Shown: one piece after another, positions 6,598 to 12,883 of the stretch
Position numbering within the stretch: position 1 is the stretch's first letter
How the letters are laid out: each line of letters opens with the position of its first letter
Origin: an uncultured Clostridia bacterium
GTDB taxonomy: Bacteria; Bacillota; Clostridia; Lachnospirales; Anaerotignaceae
NCBI GenBank assembly: GCA_947036475.1
Contig: CAMQRG010000015.1
Location: forward strand, 1 to 20,056
Direction: 5' to 3'
Length of the DNA stretch: 20,056 nucleotides
Notes under the pieces: generated by a model
Database searches by the model: none
Told to the model about the DNA's origin: nothing
What the model saw: only the letters and a program-made list of their open reading frames with translations
Made by a program: the position numbers and the translations under genes

Positions 6598-6606
6598 TAG
6601 TAGACT
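6578..6606 (+). promoter_or_regulatory. Promoter of tRNA-Gly
   Basis: A consensus TTGACA (6578-6583), a 17-base spacer, then TAGACT (6601-6606). The predicted start is close to 6613, about 12 bases before the mature tRNA 5' end. It overlaps the right arm of the inverted repeat. Confidence 0.75.
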
Positions 6607-6624
6607 ATCCCTACAACGAAATAG

Positions 6625-6696
6625 GCGCGAGTGGCTCAGTGGTAGAGCATCGCCTTGCCAAGGCGAGGGTCGCGAGTTCGAATCTCGTCTCGCGCT
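6625..6696 (+). tRNA. tRNA-Gly (anticodon GCC)
   Basis: A complete 72-base cloverleaf. The acceptor stem is GCGCGAG with CTCGCGC, the D stem GCTC/GAGC, and the anticodon stem TCGCC/GGCGA with loop TTGCCAA, placing the GCC anticodon at 6657-6659. The T stem is GCGAG/CTCGT around the loop TTCGAAT. U73 is the discriminator expected for glycine. The 3' CCA is not encoded (TCA follows), so it must be added after transcription. The gene is transcribed alone, with its own promoter and terminator. Confidence 0.98.
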
Positions 6697-6702
6697 TCAG
6701 GC

Positions 6703-6738
6703 AAAAGCCGGTTTTGAAAAATTCAAGACCGGTTTTTT
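6703..6738 (+). terminator. Intrinsic terminator of tRNA-Gly
   Basis: AAAGCCGGTTTTGAA pairs imperfectly with TTCAAGACCGGTTTTTT (CCGGT/ACCGG plus TTGAA/TTCAA) and ends in a run of six T, seven bases after the tRNA. Confidence 0.85.
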
Positions 6739-6804
6739 GTTTCTTTTGAAAAAATAAGAAAGAAACGGGTTCGGGAAATAACACGAACAGTAAGGAGGCA
6801 TCTT

Positions 6805-7236
6805 ATGGAACACCAACATTTATCCCGTGCGGTCCACGCATTGCGGCAGGGAACCACCTTTGCGGCGGTGCTTTCTGACGGTCAGCTGGTAACATCGGAA
6901 AAAAAGGGCATTGCCCCGATGATGGAGCTTCTGGAACGCGACGCCTCGGCTTTGAAAGGGGCATTTGTCGCAGACAGGGTTATCGGCAGGGCAGCAGCCT
7001 TTCTGCTGGAAAAGGGCGGCGCGGCAGGCGTTTATGCCGGCATACTCAGCACCCATGCCAGGGAAGTACTGGAAAAATGCGGTATTCCTTTCTCCTGTGG
7101 GGAGGAAACGCCCTATATCATTAACAGGGCAGGTACGGGCATGTGCCCGATGGAGGCCTGTGTGCTGGAGTTGACGGACGCGGCGGCGGCTTATGAAGCC
7201 CTGCGGCAGAAACTGGCGGAGCTTTCGGCGCGGTAA
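6805..7236 (+). CDS. DUF1893 family protein (cytidine-deaminase-like fold)
   Basis: A 143-aa soluble protein matching DUF1893, the family of the structurally solved Thermotoga TM1506, which has a deaminase-like fold. Diagnostic parts are SDGQLVTSEKKGIAPMMELL, VADRVIGRAAAFLL, GVYAGILSTHAREVLEKCGIPF and YIINRAGTGMCPMEACVLEL. It carries Cys92, Cys98, Cys114 and Cys119; the CPMEAC motif is at 114-119. The classical HAE/PCxxC deaminase motifs are absent, so a deaminase activity cannot be claimed; the function is unknown. AAGGAGG at about 6791-6797 sets the start. It is the first gene of an operon with a radical SAM enzyme 18 bases downstream and a DUF503 gene. I do not see a clear promoter between the tRNA terminator and the gene. 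Confidence 0.88.
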   Translation: MEHQHLSRAVHALRQGTTFAAVLSDGQLVTSEKKGIAPMMELLERDASALKGAFVADRVIGRAAAFLLEKGGAAGVYAGILSTHAREVLEKCGIPFSCGEETPYIINRAGTGMCPMEACVLELTDAAAAYEALRQKLAELSAR

Positions 7237-7254
7237 TGGTTTGGGGGCGGGGAC

Positions 7255-8157
7255 ATGGAATGTATTCCGATGGAATGCAGAACAGCATGCAGCCGCGTAA
7301 AGGGACGTTTTCCCTACCACTGGGACCTAAACGTCTATCGGGGCTGTACGCACGACTGCAAATACTGTTTTGCGCGCTATTCCCATGCGTATTTGGAGGA
7401 AAAAGACTTCGCGGGACGGGTATTTGTGAAAACGAATATCGCAGAAATGCTGGAAAAACAGCTGCGCAGCCCGCGCTGGGATGGAACGGTCGTCAATCTC
7501 GGCGGCGTGACGGACAGCTATCAGCCCTGTGAGGCGCGCGAAAAACAGATGCCGGAAATTCTGCGGCTGATGATAAAATATAAAAATCCGGTTATACTTT
7601 CCACAAAGTCCGATTTGATACTGCGGGACTTTGACCTTCTGGACGAACTGTCCCATCTGGCGTTTGTGAATGTGGCTTCGACGGTGACGACCATGGACGA
7701 AAATATCCGCCGCAGGCTGGAGCCGGGAGCGGTATCCTCCGCGCGGCGTATGGAAATGCTGGGAGCGTTCCGAAAAACGAAAGTGCACACGTCCGTACAC
7801 ATGATGCCTGTCATTCCGTTCCTGACGGACGGGGAGGAGAACATTGAGGCGGTATTTGCAGCGGCAAAAGCAGCTGGTGTGGAATGGGTGCTGACTGCTT
7901 TGCTGAATCTGCGCGGACAGACGCGGGAGGTCTTTCTGGATTTTATGGAACGGGAATATCCCGAAAAATACAGAAAGCTGCTGCCTCTTTATCTGCGGGG
8001 CGGTCTGAAAGGCTACCGCGTGCCTGTTTGGGAAAAAATTGCGCGGGTGCGGCGGAAATACGGGCTGTATTCTGATTACCAGCGCGCCATAGACAGGGAC
8101 CTGGCGGCAAGGCGCGGGCTGGAACCGGTGCAGCTTTCGCTGTTTGAGGAGGGATAA
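7255..8157 (+). CDS. Radical SAM protein, spore photoproduct lyase (SPL)-like family
   Basis: A 300-aa radical SAM enzyme. The 4Fe-4S cluster motif is Cys31-x3-Cys35-x2-Cys38 (RGCTHDCKYCFARY), followed by the TIM-barrel features NLGGVTDSYQPCE, ILSTKSDLILRD and VASTVTTMDE. This is the pattern of SPL/Rv2578c-type proteins, which cleave SAM to a 5'-deoxyadenosyl radical. True spore photoproduct lyase repairs a thymine dimer in UV-damaged spores; relatives like this one are uncharacterised. Residues 293-297 are QLSLF, three residues before the C-terminus, matching the DnaN sliding-clamp binding consensus. ATG 7255 is preferred, though the site before it (GGGGGCGGGG) is unusual and ATG 7270 is possible. 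Its stop region contains the ribosome-binding site of the DUF503 gene. Confidence 0.85.
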   Translation: MECIPMECRTACSRVKGRFPYHWDLNVYRGCTHDCKYCFARYSHAYLEEKDFAGRVFVKTNIAEMLEKQLRSPRWDGTVVNLGGVTDSYQPCEAREKQMPEILRLMIKYKNPVILSTKSDLILRDFDLLDELSHLAFVNVASTVTTMDENIRRRLEPGAVSSARRMEMLGAFRKTKVHTSVHMMPVIPFLTDGEENIEAVFAAAKAAGVEWVLTALLNLRGQTREVFLDFMEREYPEKYRKLLPLYLRGGLKGYRVPVWEKIARVRRKYGLYSDYQRAIDRDLAARRGLEPVQLSLFEEG

Positions 8158-8161
8158 AAGC

Positions 8162-8443
8162 ATGGTAATCGGCATATGCGAAGCGACCTTTCGGGCGGAA
8201 TGGGTGACGAGCCTGAAAGAGAAACGCATGGTGGTAAAAAGCCTGATTGAGCGGACGCGGCATAAATTCAATGCTGCTGTTGCTGAGGTAGACCGGCAGG
8301 AGGAACACAAAATGTTTGTGATTGGTTTCGCCTGCGTGACGAACGAAACGCGCCACGCGGACGAAATGCTTCGGAACATACTGGATTTTATGGAGAACAA
8401 TACAGAAGCGGAATTGGTTTCCGCCGAACGGGAGATACTGTAA
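8162..8443 (+). CDS. DUF503 (YlxP-like) small protein
   Basis: A 93-aa protein of the DUF503/YlxP family: VIGICEATFRAEWVTSLKEKRMVVKSLIERTRHKFNAAVAEVD at the N-terminus and FVIGFACVTNETRHADEMLRNILDF in the middle. The fold is a small ferredoxin-like alpha/beta domain. In B. subtilis ylxP sits in the nusA-infB-rbfA region and is thought to be linked to ribosome maturation; here it sits instead in a DUF1893-radical SAM operon. GAGGAGG at 8146-8152, inside the end of the preceding gene, selects ATG 8162 over the in-frame TTG at 8144. The gene runs convergently into the XRE regulator gene with 23 bases between stop codons and no obvious terminator. Confidence 0.9.
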   Translation: MVIGICEATFRAEWVTSLKEKRMVVKSLIERTRHKFNAAVAEVDRQEEHKMFVIGFACVTNETRHADEMLRNILDFMENNTEAELVSAEREIL

Positions 8444-8466
8444 AGCGAATGGATTTCAGCCAAACG

Positions 8467-8733
8467 CTATTTCCGCCAGAGTTCATCTGCTGCGCAGAGG
8501 TCCTGCAATATTTTGCGAACCTCCCTGTGGGCGTGCCATTGGCGGTCTGTCAGTTCGTCCAGCGAAACATCGAAAACATCAGCAATGCGGATGAGCGTGG
8601 CAATATTCGGTTCATTCCGCCCGCTTTCGTAGTTGGAAATGGTCGTGTAATTAAACCCCAGCTTTGCGGCCAGCGTTTTTTGCGAAATGTTATATTCTTT
8701 GCGGAGGGAGCGTAGTTTTTCTGCGAAACTCAT
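8467..8733 (-). CDS. XRE-family helix-turn-helix regulator
   Basis: An 88-aa Cro/CI-type DNA-binding protein. MSFAEKLRSLRKEYNISQKTLAAKLGFNYTTISNYESGRNEPNIATLIRIADVFDVSLDEL is a full five-helix XRE domain, with the recognition helix around FNYTTISNYESG. Only about 25 residues follow (TDRQWHAHREVRKILQDL), so there is no sensor or peptidase domain. The start at 8733 has GAGGT upstream; the frame is open to 8796, but that part overlaps the promoter. An inverted repeat lies between the -35 and -10 boxes of its promoter, so it probably represses itself. No toxin or kinase partner is adjacent. The divergent neighbour is smpB, 196 bases away. Confidence 0.93.
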   Translation of the reverse strand: MSFAEKLRSLRKEYNISQKTLAAKLGFNYTTISNYESGRNEPNIATLIRIADVFDVSLDELTDRQWHAHREVRKILQDLCAADELWRK

Positions 8734-8784
8734 TGGCAATACCTCATTTCCGGAATTCTGATGGATAATATACACCATAAAATG

Positions 8785-8813
8785 ATTATACATCATATTT
8801 TATGTATAGTAAA
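8785..8813 (-). promoter_or_regulatory. Promoter of the XRE regulator
   Basis: On the minus strand TTTACT (8813-8808) and a consensus TATAAT (8790-8785) are separated by 17 bases. The spacer is filled by an inverted repeat. Confidence 0.7.
8787..8808. promoter_or_regulatory. Putative operator of the XRE regulator
   Basis: TATACAT (8787-8793) and ATGTATA (8802-8808) form a perfect 7-bp inverted repeat around an 8-base centre, exactly between the promoter boxes. A second imperfect dyad overlaps it: CATAAAATGAT at 8776-8786 with ATCATATTTTATG at 8792-8804. The size and place fit a dimeric HTH repressor. Confidence 0.5.
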
Positions 8814-8858
8814 TGGCTTCTTTGCAAAGAAAGAAATATTTTGTAACAGAAACGTCAT

Positions 8859-8886
8859 TTGCATTTTTGGAAAATTGTGATATACT
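8859..8886 (+). promoter_or_regulatory. Promoter of smpB
   Basis: TTGCAT (8859-8864), a 16-base spacer, then TATACT (8881-8886). The predicted leader to smpB is about 37 bases. No terminator separates smpB from ssrA, so one transcript may contain both before processing. Confidence 0.65.
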
Positions 8887-8929
8887 GTTTTAGGATACAG
8901 AAAAATGCGGCAGAAAGGCGGTGGCTTGT

Positions 8930-9403
8930 ATGGCAAAGGGCAAGGGAACAAAACTGATTGCGCAGAACAAAAAAGCGTATCATGATTATTTCATAGAAGA
9001 AACCATACAGGCAGGGCTTTCGCTTGTCGGAACAGAGGTAAAAAGTCTGCGGGCAGGCAAATGCAGCCTGAAAGAGAGTTTTATCCGCATGGAAAACGGC
9101 GAGGCTTTCGTCTATAACATGCACATCAGCCCGTATGAACAGGGGAATATCTTCAATAAAGACCCTCTGCGCCCGAGGCGGCTTTTGCTGCACAAGAGCG
9201 AAATACGCAAACTGACGCACGAAAGCCAGGCGGCGGGGTACACCGTTGTACCGCTTAAGGTTTATTTTGACCGCAGTCTGGTAAAAATGGATATTGCACT
9301 GGCAAAGGGCAAAAAGCTCTATGACAAGCGCGATACCATCGCCAAAAACGACATGCGCCGTCAGGCGGAAAAGGATTTCAAAATCCGAAACCTTACGCTG
9401 TAA
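8930..9403 (+). CDS. smpB: SsrA-binding protein SmpB
   Basis: A 157-aa OB-fold RNA-binding protein that delivers tmRNA to stalled ribosomes for trans-translation. The signature runs LIAQNKKAYHDYFIEETIQAGLSLVGTEVKSLRAG, then ENGEAFVYNMHISPYEQGN, then DPLRPRRLLLHKSEI. The C-terminal basic tail (GKKLYDKRDTIAKNDMRRQAEKDFK) is the part that enters the mRNA channel. AAGGCGG about eight bases before ATG 8930 decides the start over the in-frame GTG at 8921. The tmRNA gene begins 16 bases after the stop, the classical smpB-ssrA pairing. Confidence 0.98.
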   Translation: MAKGKGTKLIAQNKKAYHDYFIEETIQAGLSLVGTEVKSLRAGKCSLKESFIRMENGEAFVYNMHISPYEQGNIFNKDPLRPRRLLLHKSEIRKLTHESQAAGYTVVPLKVYFDRSLVKMDIALAKGKKLYDKRDTIAKNDMRRQAEKDFKIRNLTL

Positions 9404-9419
9404 CAGCGCAGAACATTCT

Positions 9420-9775
9420 GGGGATGTAATGGTTTCGACGGGGATCTTGAAAACAGGGACAGCCATCCGCGGGCCGGTAAACCGCGTCAACAAGCCGGAA
9501 AACTTTCTAAAAAGAAACGACAACAATAGAGAATTACTCGCTGCCTGATTAACGGCAGCCGTCGGACTCCGGCTTCCCGTAGCCGGAGAGCCCGGCGTCG
9601 ACTCAGCGGGGCACTTTTCTGCTTAAGCTTTGCGGCAGGAAAAGATTCATGAAGCTACTGAGGCACGCAGCCTGTCATTCGGCGGCGTGACGAGGGAATG
9701 AGAAAAGACTGACTGTGATGGGAGAGGTTCTTGCAGATGGGTTTTCGGACAGGGGTTCGATTCCCCTCATCTCCA
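9420..9775 (+). ncRNA. ssrA: tmRNA (transfer-messenger RNA)
   Basis: A 356-base tmRNA. The acceptor stem pairs GGGGATG (9420-9426) with CATCTCC (9768-9774), including a G3-U pair, the alanine identity element, with A as discriminator. The T arm is AGGGGTTCGATTCCCCT near 9751-9767, and GAGAAAAGACTGACTGTGATGG precedes it as in other tmRNAs. The tag reading frame ends AAC GAC AAC AAT AGA GAA TTA CTC GCT GCC TGA at 9516-9548, giving NDNNRELLAA. Upstream codons AAA and AGA (9510-9515) are the most likely resume region; I cannot fix the resume codon by eye. G/C-rich pseudoknot segments lie at about 9550-9615. The terminal CCA is not encoded (TAC follows). Confidence 0.96.
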
Positions 9776-9805
9776 TACAGGCGCGTGTATGTGCGCCAAA
9801 AGGCT

Positions 9806-9834
9806 AAGGCTGGGCGGGTGCCCGGCCTTTTTGT
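9806..9834 (+). terminator. Intrinsic terminator of ssrA
   Basis: GGCTGGGC pairs with GCCCGGCC around a short G-rich loop (one mismatch) and is followed by TTTTTGTG, about 30 bases after the mature tmRNA 3' end. Confidence 0.75.
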
Positions 9835-9871
9835 GTGCAGATTCATTCTTTAAGAAAATCGTAAGGATTTT

Positions 9872-9899
9872 TTGCATAATTTTGTAATAAGTCTATGCT
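9872..9899 (+). promoter_or_regulatory. Promoter of the ABC/CARDB operon
   Basis: TTGCAT (9872-9877), a 16-base spacer, then TATGCT (9894-9899). TACAAT at 9899-9904 is an alternative -10 box. Predicted start near 9906. Confidence 0.5.
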
Positions 9900-9919
9900 A
9901 CAATAATAATGCGGAATTG

Positions 9920-9949
9920 TTCCGTCCGGCGCAGTTTTACCGGGCGGAA
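9920..9949. promoter_or_regulatory. 10-bp dyad in the leader of the ABC/CARDB operon
   Basis: TTCCGTCCGG (9920-9929) pairs with CCGGGCGGAA (9940-9949) through one T-G wobble around a 10-base loop. There is no T tract, so it is not a simple terminator. It starts about 14 bases after the predicted transcription start and may be an operator or an mRNA structure. Confidence 0.4.
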
Positions 9950-9978
9950 ACGCAAAGCGCAGGAAGGGAGTGTGAAGT

Positions 9979-10749
9979 TTGGGAGAAAATATCATTCGTA
10001 TCAGGAATGTGAAGAAAATATATCAGATGGGCAGCGAAAGCATACCTGCCGTAAACGGTATTTCACTGAATATCCGGCAGGGGGAGGTCTGCTGTCTTTT
10101 TGGGAAATCCGGTTCAGGCAAATCAACGCTGCTGAACCTTGTCGCGGGGCTGGAAAAGCCTACGGAGGGGCAGATTATTTTCCACAAAAAGCATATCGAA
10201 CGCATGAATGAGGACCAGCTTGCCGATTTCCGGCAGAAGTACGTGGGTTTTGTATTTCAGTCCTATAACCTGCTGCCGACGCTGACGGCTCTGGAAAACG
10301 TGACGCTGCCGCTGATATTCAAGAGTGTGCCGGTGAAGGAGCGCAACGAGCGGGCGATGGAGATGCTGAAAGCCGTCGGGCTGGAGGAACGCGCAACGCA
10401 CAAGCCGCAGGAGATGAGCGGCGGGCAGCAGCAAAGGGTCAGCATTGCGCGGGCGTTTGTCAACCGTCCGCCGGTGGTATTTGCGGACGAGCCTACGGGC
10501 AATCTGGATACCAGAACGACGTATGAAATGATGGATTTGATTACGGGGCTGGCAAAGCAGAATAACCAGACTCTTGTGATTGTAACACATGATTTGGAGC
10601 TTTCGGAATATGCCGACCGCATTGTGATGCTGCAGGACGGAAGAATCGAAAAGATAGAGGACAGAAGGAAAGGCAAAGAGGAAACAGAAACGGCAGCAAG
10701 GGAAAAGGGAACAGCAGGAAAAGCAGAAGGAGAGGACGGACATGACTAA
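9979..10749 (+). CDS. ABC transporter ATP-binding protein, MacB/LolD type
   Basis: A 256-aa nucleotide-binding subunit with all motifs intact: Walker A GKSGSGKST (42-50), Q-loop Gln94 (FVFQSYNLLPTLTALENV), signature MSGGQQQRV (146-154), Walker B VVFADEPTGN with Asp170 and Glu171, and H-loop His204 (VTHD). The SYNLLPTLTALENV and DEPTGNLD wording is that of the LolD/MacB/FtsE branch, which powers mechanotransmission rather than classical import. After residue 220 there is an unusual charged tail rich in Lys, Arg and Glu (EDRRKGKEETETAAREKG). The start is TTG at 9979 with GGAAGGGAG eight bases upstream. The last 8 bases overlap the CARDB-protein gene. It pairs with the MacB-like permease at 12880. 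Confidence 0.92.
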   Translation: MGENIIRIRNVKKIYQMGSESIPAVNGISLNIRQGEVCCLFGKSGSGKSTLLNLVAGLEKPTEGQIIFHKKHIERMNEDQLADFRQKYVGFVFQSYNLLPTLTALENVTLPLIFKSVPVKERNERAMEMLKAVGLEERATHKPQEMSGGQQQRVSIARAFVNRPPVVFADEPTGNLDTRTTYEMMDLITGLAKQNNQTLVIVTHDLELSEYADRIVMLQDGRIEKIEDRRKGKEETETAAREKGTAGKAEGEDGHD

Positions 10750-12883
10750 AAAATGGTTTCAGAGGGCTGTGACGGCAGCAATGGTCTTTCTGCTGGCGGC
10801 AAGCCAGTGTGTGACAGGATTTGCAGATGACTGGGGCAACGGGACGCCCGGCCTTGTCATAGGCGGCGATGGTGTGTATGAAGTAGAAGCGGGCGAAACG
10901 ACCCGCCTTAGCATACAGTTGAAAAACAACGGTGCGGGAACGGCGGAAAACGTCAGCGTACAGGCAAAAGGCGCGGCAGGCATTATACCCTATAAGCTGA
11001 GTTTATCGGGCGGCGGCAATGTCGGCGATATCGGCATGAACGCCTATAAGGAACTGAAACTGACGGTCACGATGGACGATATTGTGGAGGAATCCAATTA
11101 TCCTGTTACACTGAACTTTTCTTACACCAGCGGCAGCGGCAATTATTACAGCGGCAGCGGCACGATTTATCTGAAGGTGAAGGGCTACGGGCGCGAACCG
11201 GATTTCCTTCTGGACAATATGACGCTTGTTCCGGAAAGCCTTTCCCCCGGCGAAACGGCGGAACTGAGCGGGCGCGTCGTGAACCGCGGCACGCAGGACA
11301 TGCATCAGGTAGAGCTTTCCCTTGACAACCTTTCGGCAGAGGGTATCAGCCTTGTTTCCGGTTTCAGCAGCAAAACGGTGGCACAGATTCCCATTGGCGG
11401 GGAAACGGCGTTCCGTTTTCCGCTGGCAGCCAGCGCGGATATGGCGGCGGGGAATTATCCCGTTTCCATCAAGCTGAAATATCAGGACGAGTTTGGCAAA
11501 GCATTTGAAAAAACACAGCAGTTTTATGTCAATGTCGGCGGTGTGGCAGGGAAAAAGGCCGATTTGGAAATCCGCAACATGCAAGAGCCCGGCGGCACAT
11601 ACGGCGTGAATCAGAATTTTACGGTATCCTTTGATTTATACAACGCGGGCGAAACAACGGCAAAGAGCATTGCCGTAACAGCGGAGGCAGTGGACGCGAC
11701 GGCAGTTGTACCGAAATCCGCCAGCCGGAAAACGGTTAAGGAACTTGCGCCCGGCGCGAGTGTGCCGTTCTCTTTCCAGTTTGCGGGGACGTCCTCGTCC
11801 ACTTCGCAGAATTATGCGATACAGTTTACTGTAGAATATACTTCCGGCGGCTCGGCAACAACAACCTTTAAGCAGTATGCGGGTGTAAACGTGAGCAATC
11901 CGGATAAAGACGATGAGAACGAAAGCAAGCCTAAAATCATTGTCAGCAACTACGTCAGCGACCCGCTTATCGTGATGGCAGGCGATGAGTTTGACCTGAC
12001 GATGACGCTTATGAATACGCATAAGGATAAGGCAGTCAAAAACATCAAGATGTTCCTGACGCTGGCGGAGGAAACTTCTTCTGAAACCGAGAAATCCGGC
12101 AATATTTTTACGCCGGTCAACAGCAGCAATACGTTTTATTTTGACTCCATCGGGCCGAAAAGCACAGTGGACAAATCTCTGCGGCTTTATGTTGTGCCGG
12201 ACGCACAGCCTAAAACGTATACCCTGACGGTCAACTTTGAATATGAAGACGGTAACGGCAAGGAATATACGGCGCAGGAACTGCTGGGCATTAACGTCAA
12301 ACAGGTGACGCAGCTGCAGATTGACGAATTTTCCATTCCTGAAATGGTGGAAGTTTATCAGCCTGTTTCCGTATCCTTCAGCTATTATAATACGGGCAAG
12401 GTGACTTTGAACAATGTAATGATAAAGATAGAGGGCGATGTAGACTGCCAGAACAAAAGTACATATATCGGCAACATGGAATCCGGAAACAGCGAATATT
12501 TTGAAACGACGTTCTCTGCGATGCAGCCCGGCGAAACTCCGGTTACAATCATTGTTTCCTACGAGGACCCCAGCGGGGAAACGGTTGAGGAACGGCGGGA
12601 ACTGATGCTTAACGCTATGGAACCCATGATGCCGGAGGATATGGAAGGCGAGCCGGAAAACCCGCCGCTGGATATGGGGCAGATTGCGAAATACATTGGT
12701 ATTCTGGCTGTTCTGGGCGCAGGGCTGGTATTCTTCATGAAGAAGCAGAAAGAGGAGCCGAAGCGCAATGCGGAAAGCATGAACAGCGATGATTTTGAAG
12801 ATGATGACGACGATTTCGATGATGATGATTTCGATGACGAAGCGGAAAACGCGGAAGATGATAAAGAGGGGATGCCCTTATGA
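10742..12883 (+). CDS. Membrane-anchored exoprotein with about five CARDB/Ig-like repeats and Asp-rich tail
   Basis: A 713-aa type-I membrane protein. Residues 1-28 are a signal peptide (FLLAASQCVTGFA, cut near Ala28). About five beta-sandwich repeats of 100-120 residues follow, near 35-148, 153-268, 275-390, 400-525 and 530-628. Each opens with a strand, a Pro/Gly turn and a phrase such as SIQLKNNGAGTAENV, SGRVVNRGTQDM, SFDLYNAGETTAKS or SFSYYNTGKVTLNN; this is the CARDB/COG1361 S-layer-like pattern. One membrane helix (IGILAVLGAGLVFFM, about 652-668) is followed by KKQK and a 40-residue cytoplasmic tail made mostly of Asp and Glu. The gene overlaps both the ATPase (8 bases) and the permease (ATGA), so it is probably a subunit of the ABC complex, perhaps its extracellular adaptor. 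Confidence 0.85.
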   Translation: MTKKWFQRAVTAAMVFLLAASQCVTGFADDWGNGTPGLVIGGDGVYEVEAGETTRLSIQLKNNGAGTAENVSVQAKGAAGIIPYKLSLSGGGNVGDIGMNAYKELKLTVTMDDIVEESNYPVTLNFSYTSGSGNYYSGSGTIYLKVKGYGREPDFLLDNMTLVPESLSPGETAELSGRVVNRGTQDMHQVELSLDNLSAEGISLVSGFSSKTVAQIPIGGETAFRFPLAASADMAAGNYPVSIKLKYQDEFGKAFEKTQQFYVNVGGVAGKKADLEIRNMQEPGGTYGVNQNFTVSFDLYNAGETTAKSIAVTAEAVDATAVVPKSASRKTVKELAPGASVPFSFQFAGTSSSTSQNYAIQFTVEYTSGGSATTTFKQYAGVNVSNPDKDDENESKPKIIVSNYVSDPLIVMAGDEFDLTMTLMNTHKDKAVKNIKMFLTLAEETSSETEKSGNIFTPVNSSNTFYFDSIGPKSTVDKSLRLYVVPDAQPKTYTLTVNFEYEDGNGKEYTAQELLGINVKQVTQLQIDEFSIPEMVEVYQPVSVSFSYYNTGKVTLNNVMIKIEGDVDCQNKSTYIGNMESGNSEYFETTFSAMQPGETPVTIIVSYEDPSGETVEERRELMLNAMEPMMPEDMEGEPENPPLDMGQIAKYIGILAVLGAGLVFFMKKQKEEPKRNAESMNSDDFEDDDDDFDDDDFDDEAENAEDDKEGMPL

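Noticed and set aside
7327..8463. 378-codon minus-strand frame across the radical SAM and DUF503 genes
   Set aside because: Antisense shadow of two well supported genes; the translation has no recognisable domain.
8467..8733. XRE regulator as antitoxin of a toxin-antitoxin or phage system
   Set aside because: No toxin-like, integrase or phage gene is adjacent; the neighbours are DUF503 and smpB.
9781..9797. GCGC-rich hairpin just after ssrA as a separate element
   Set aside because: It is short and lies between the tmRNA end and the true terminator; probably part of the precursor 3' trailer.
12788..12850. GATGAT-like tandem repeats as a microsatellite or phase-variable tract
   Set aside because: The units are imperfect, remain in frame, and are fully explained by an Asp-rich protein tail.
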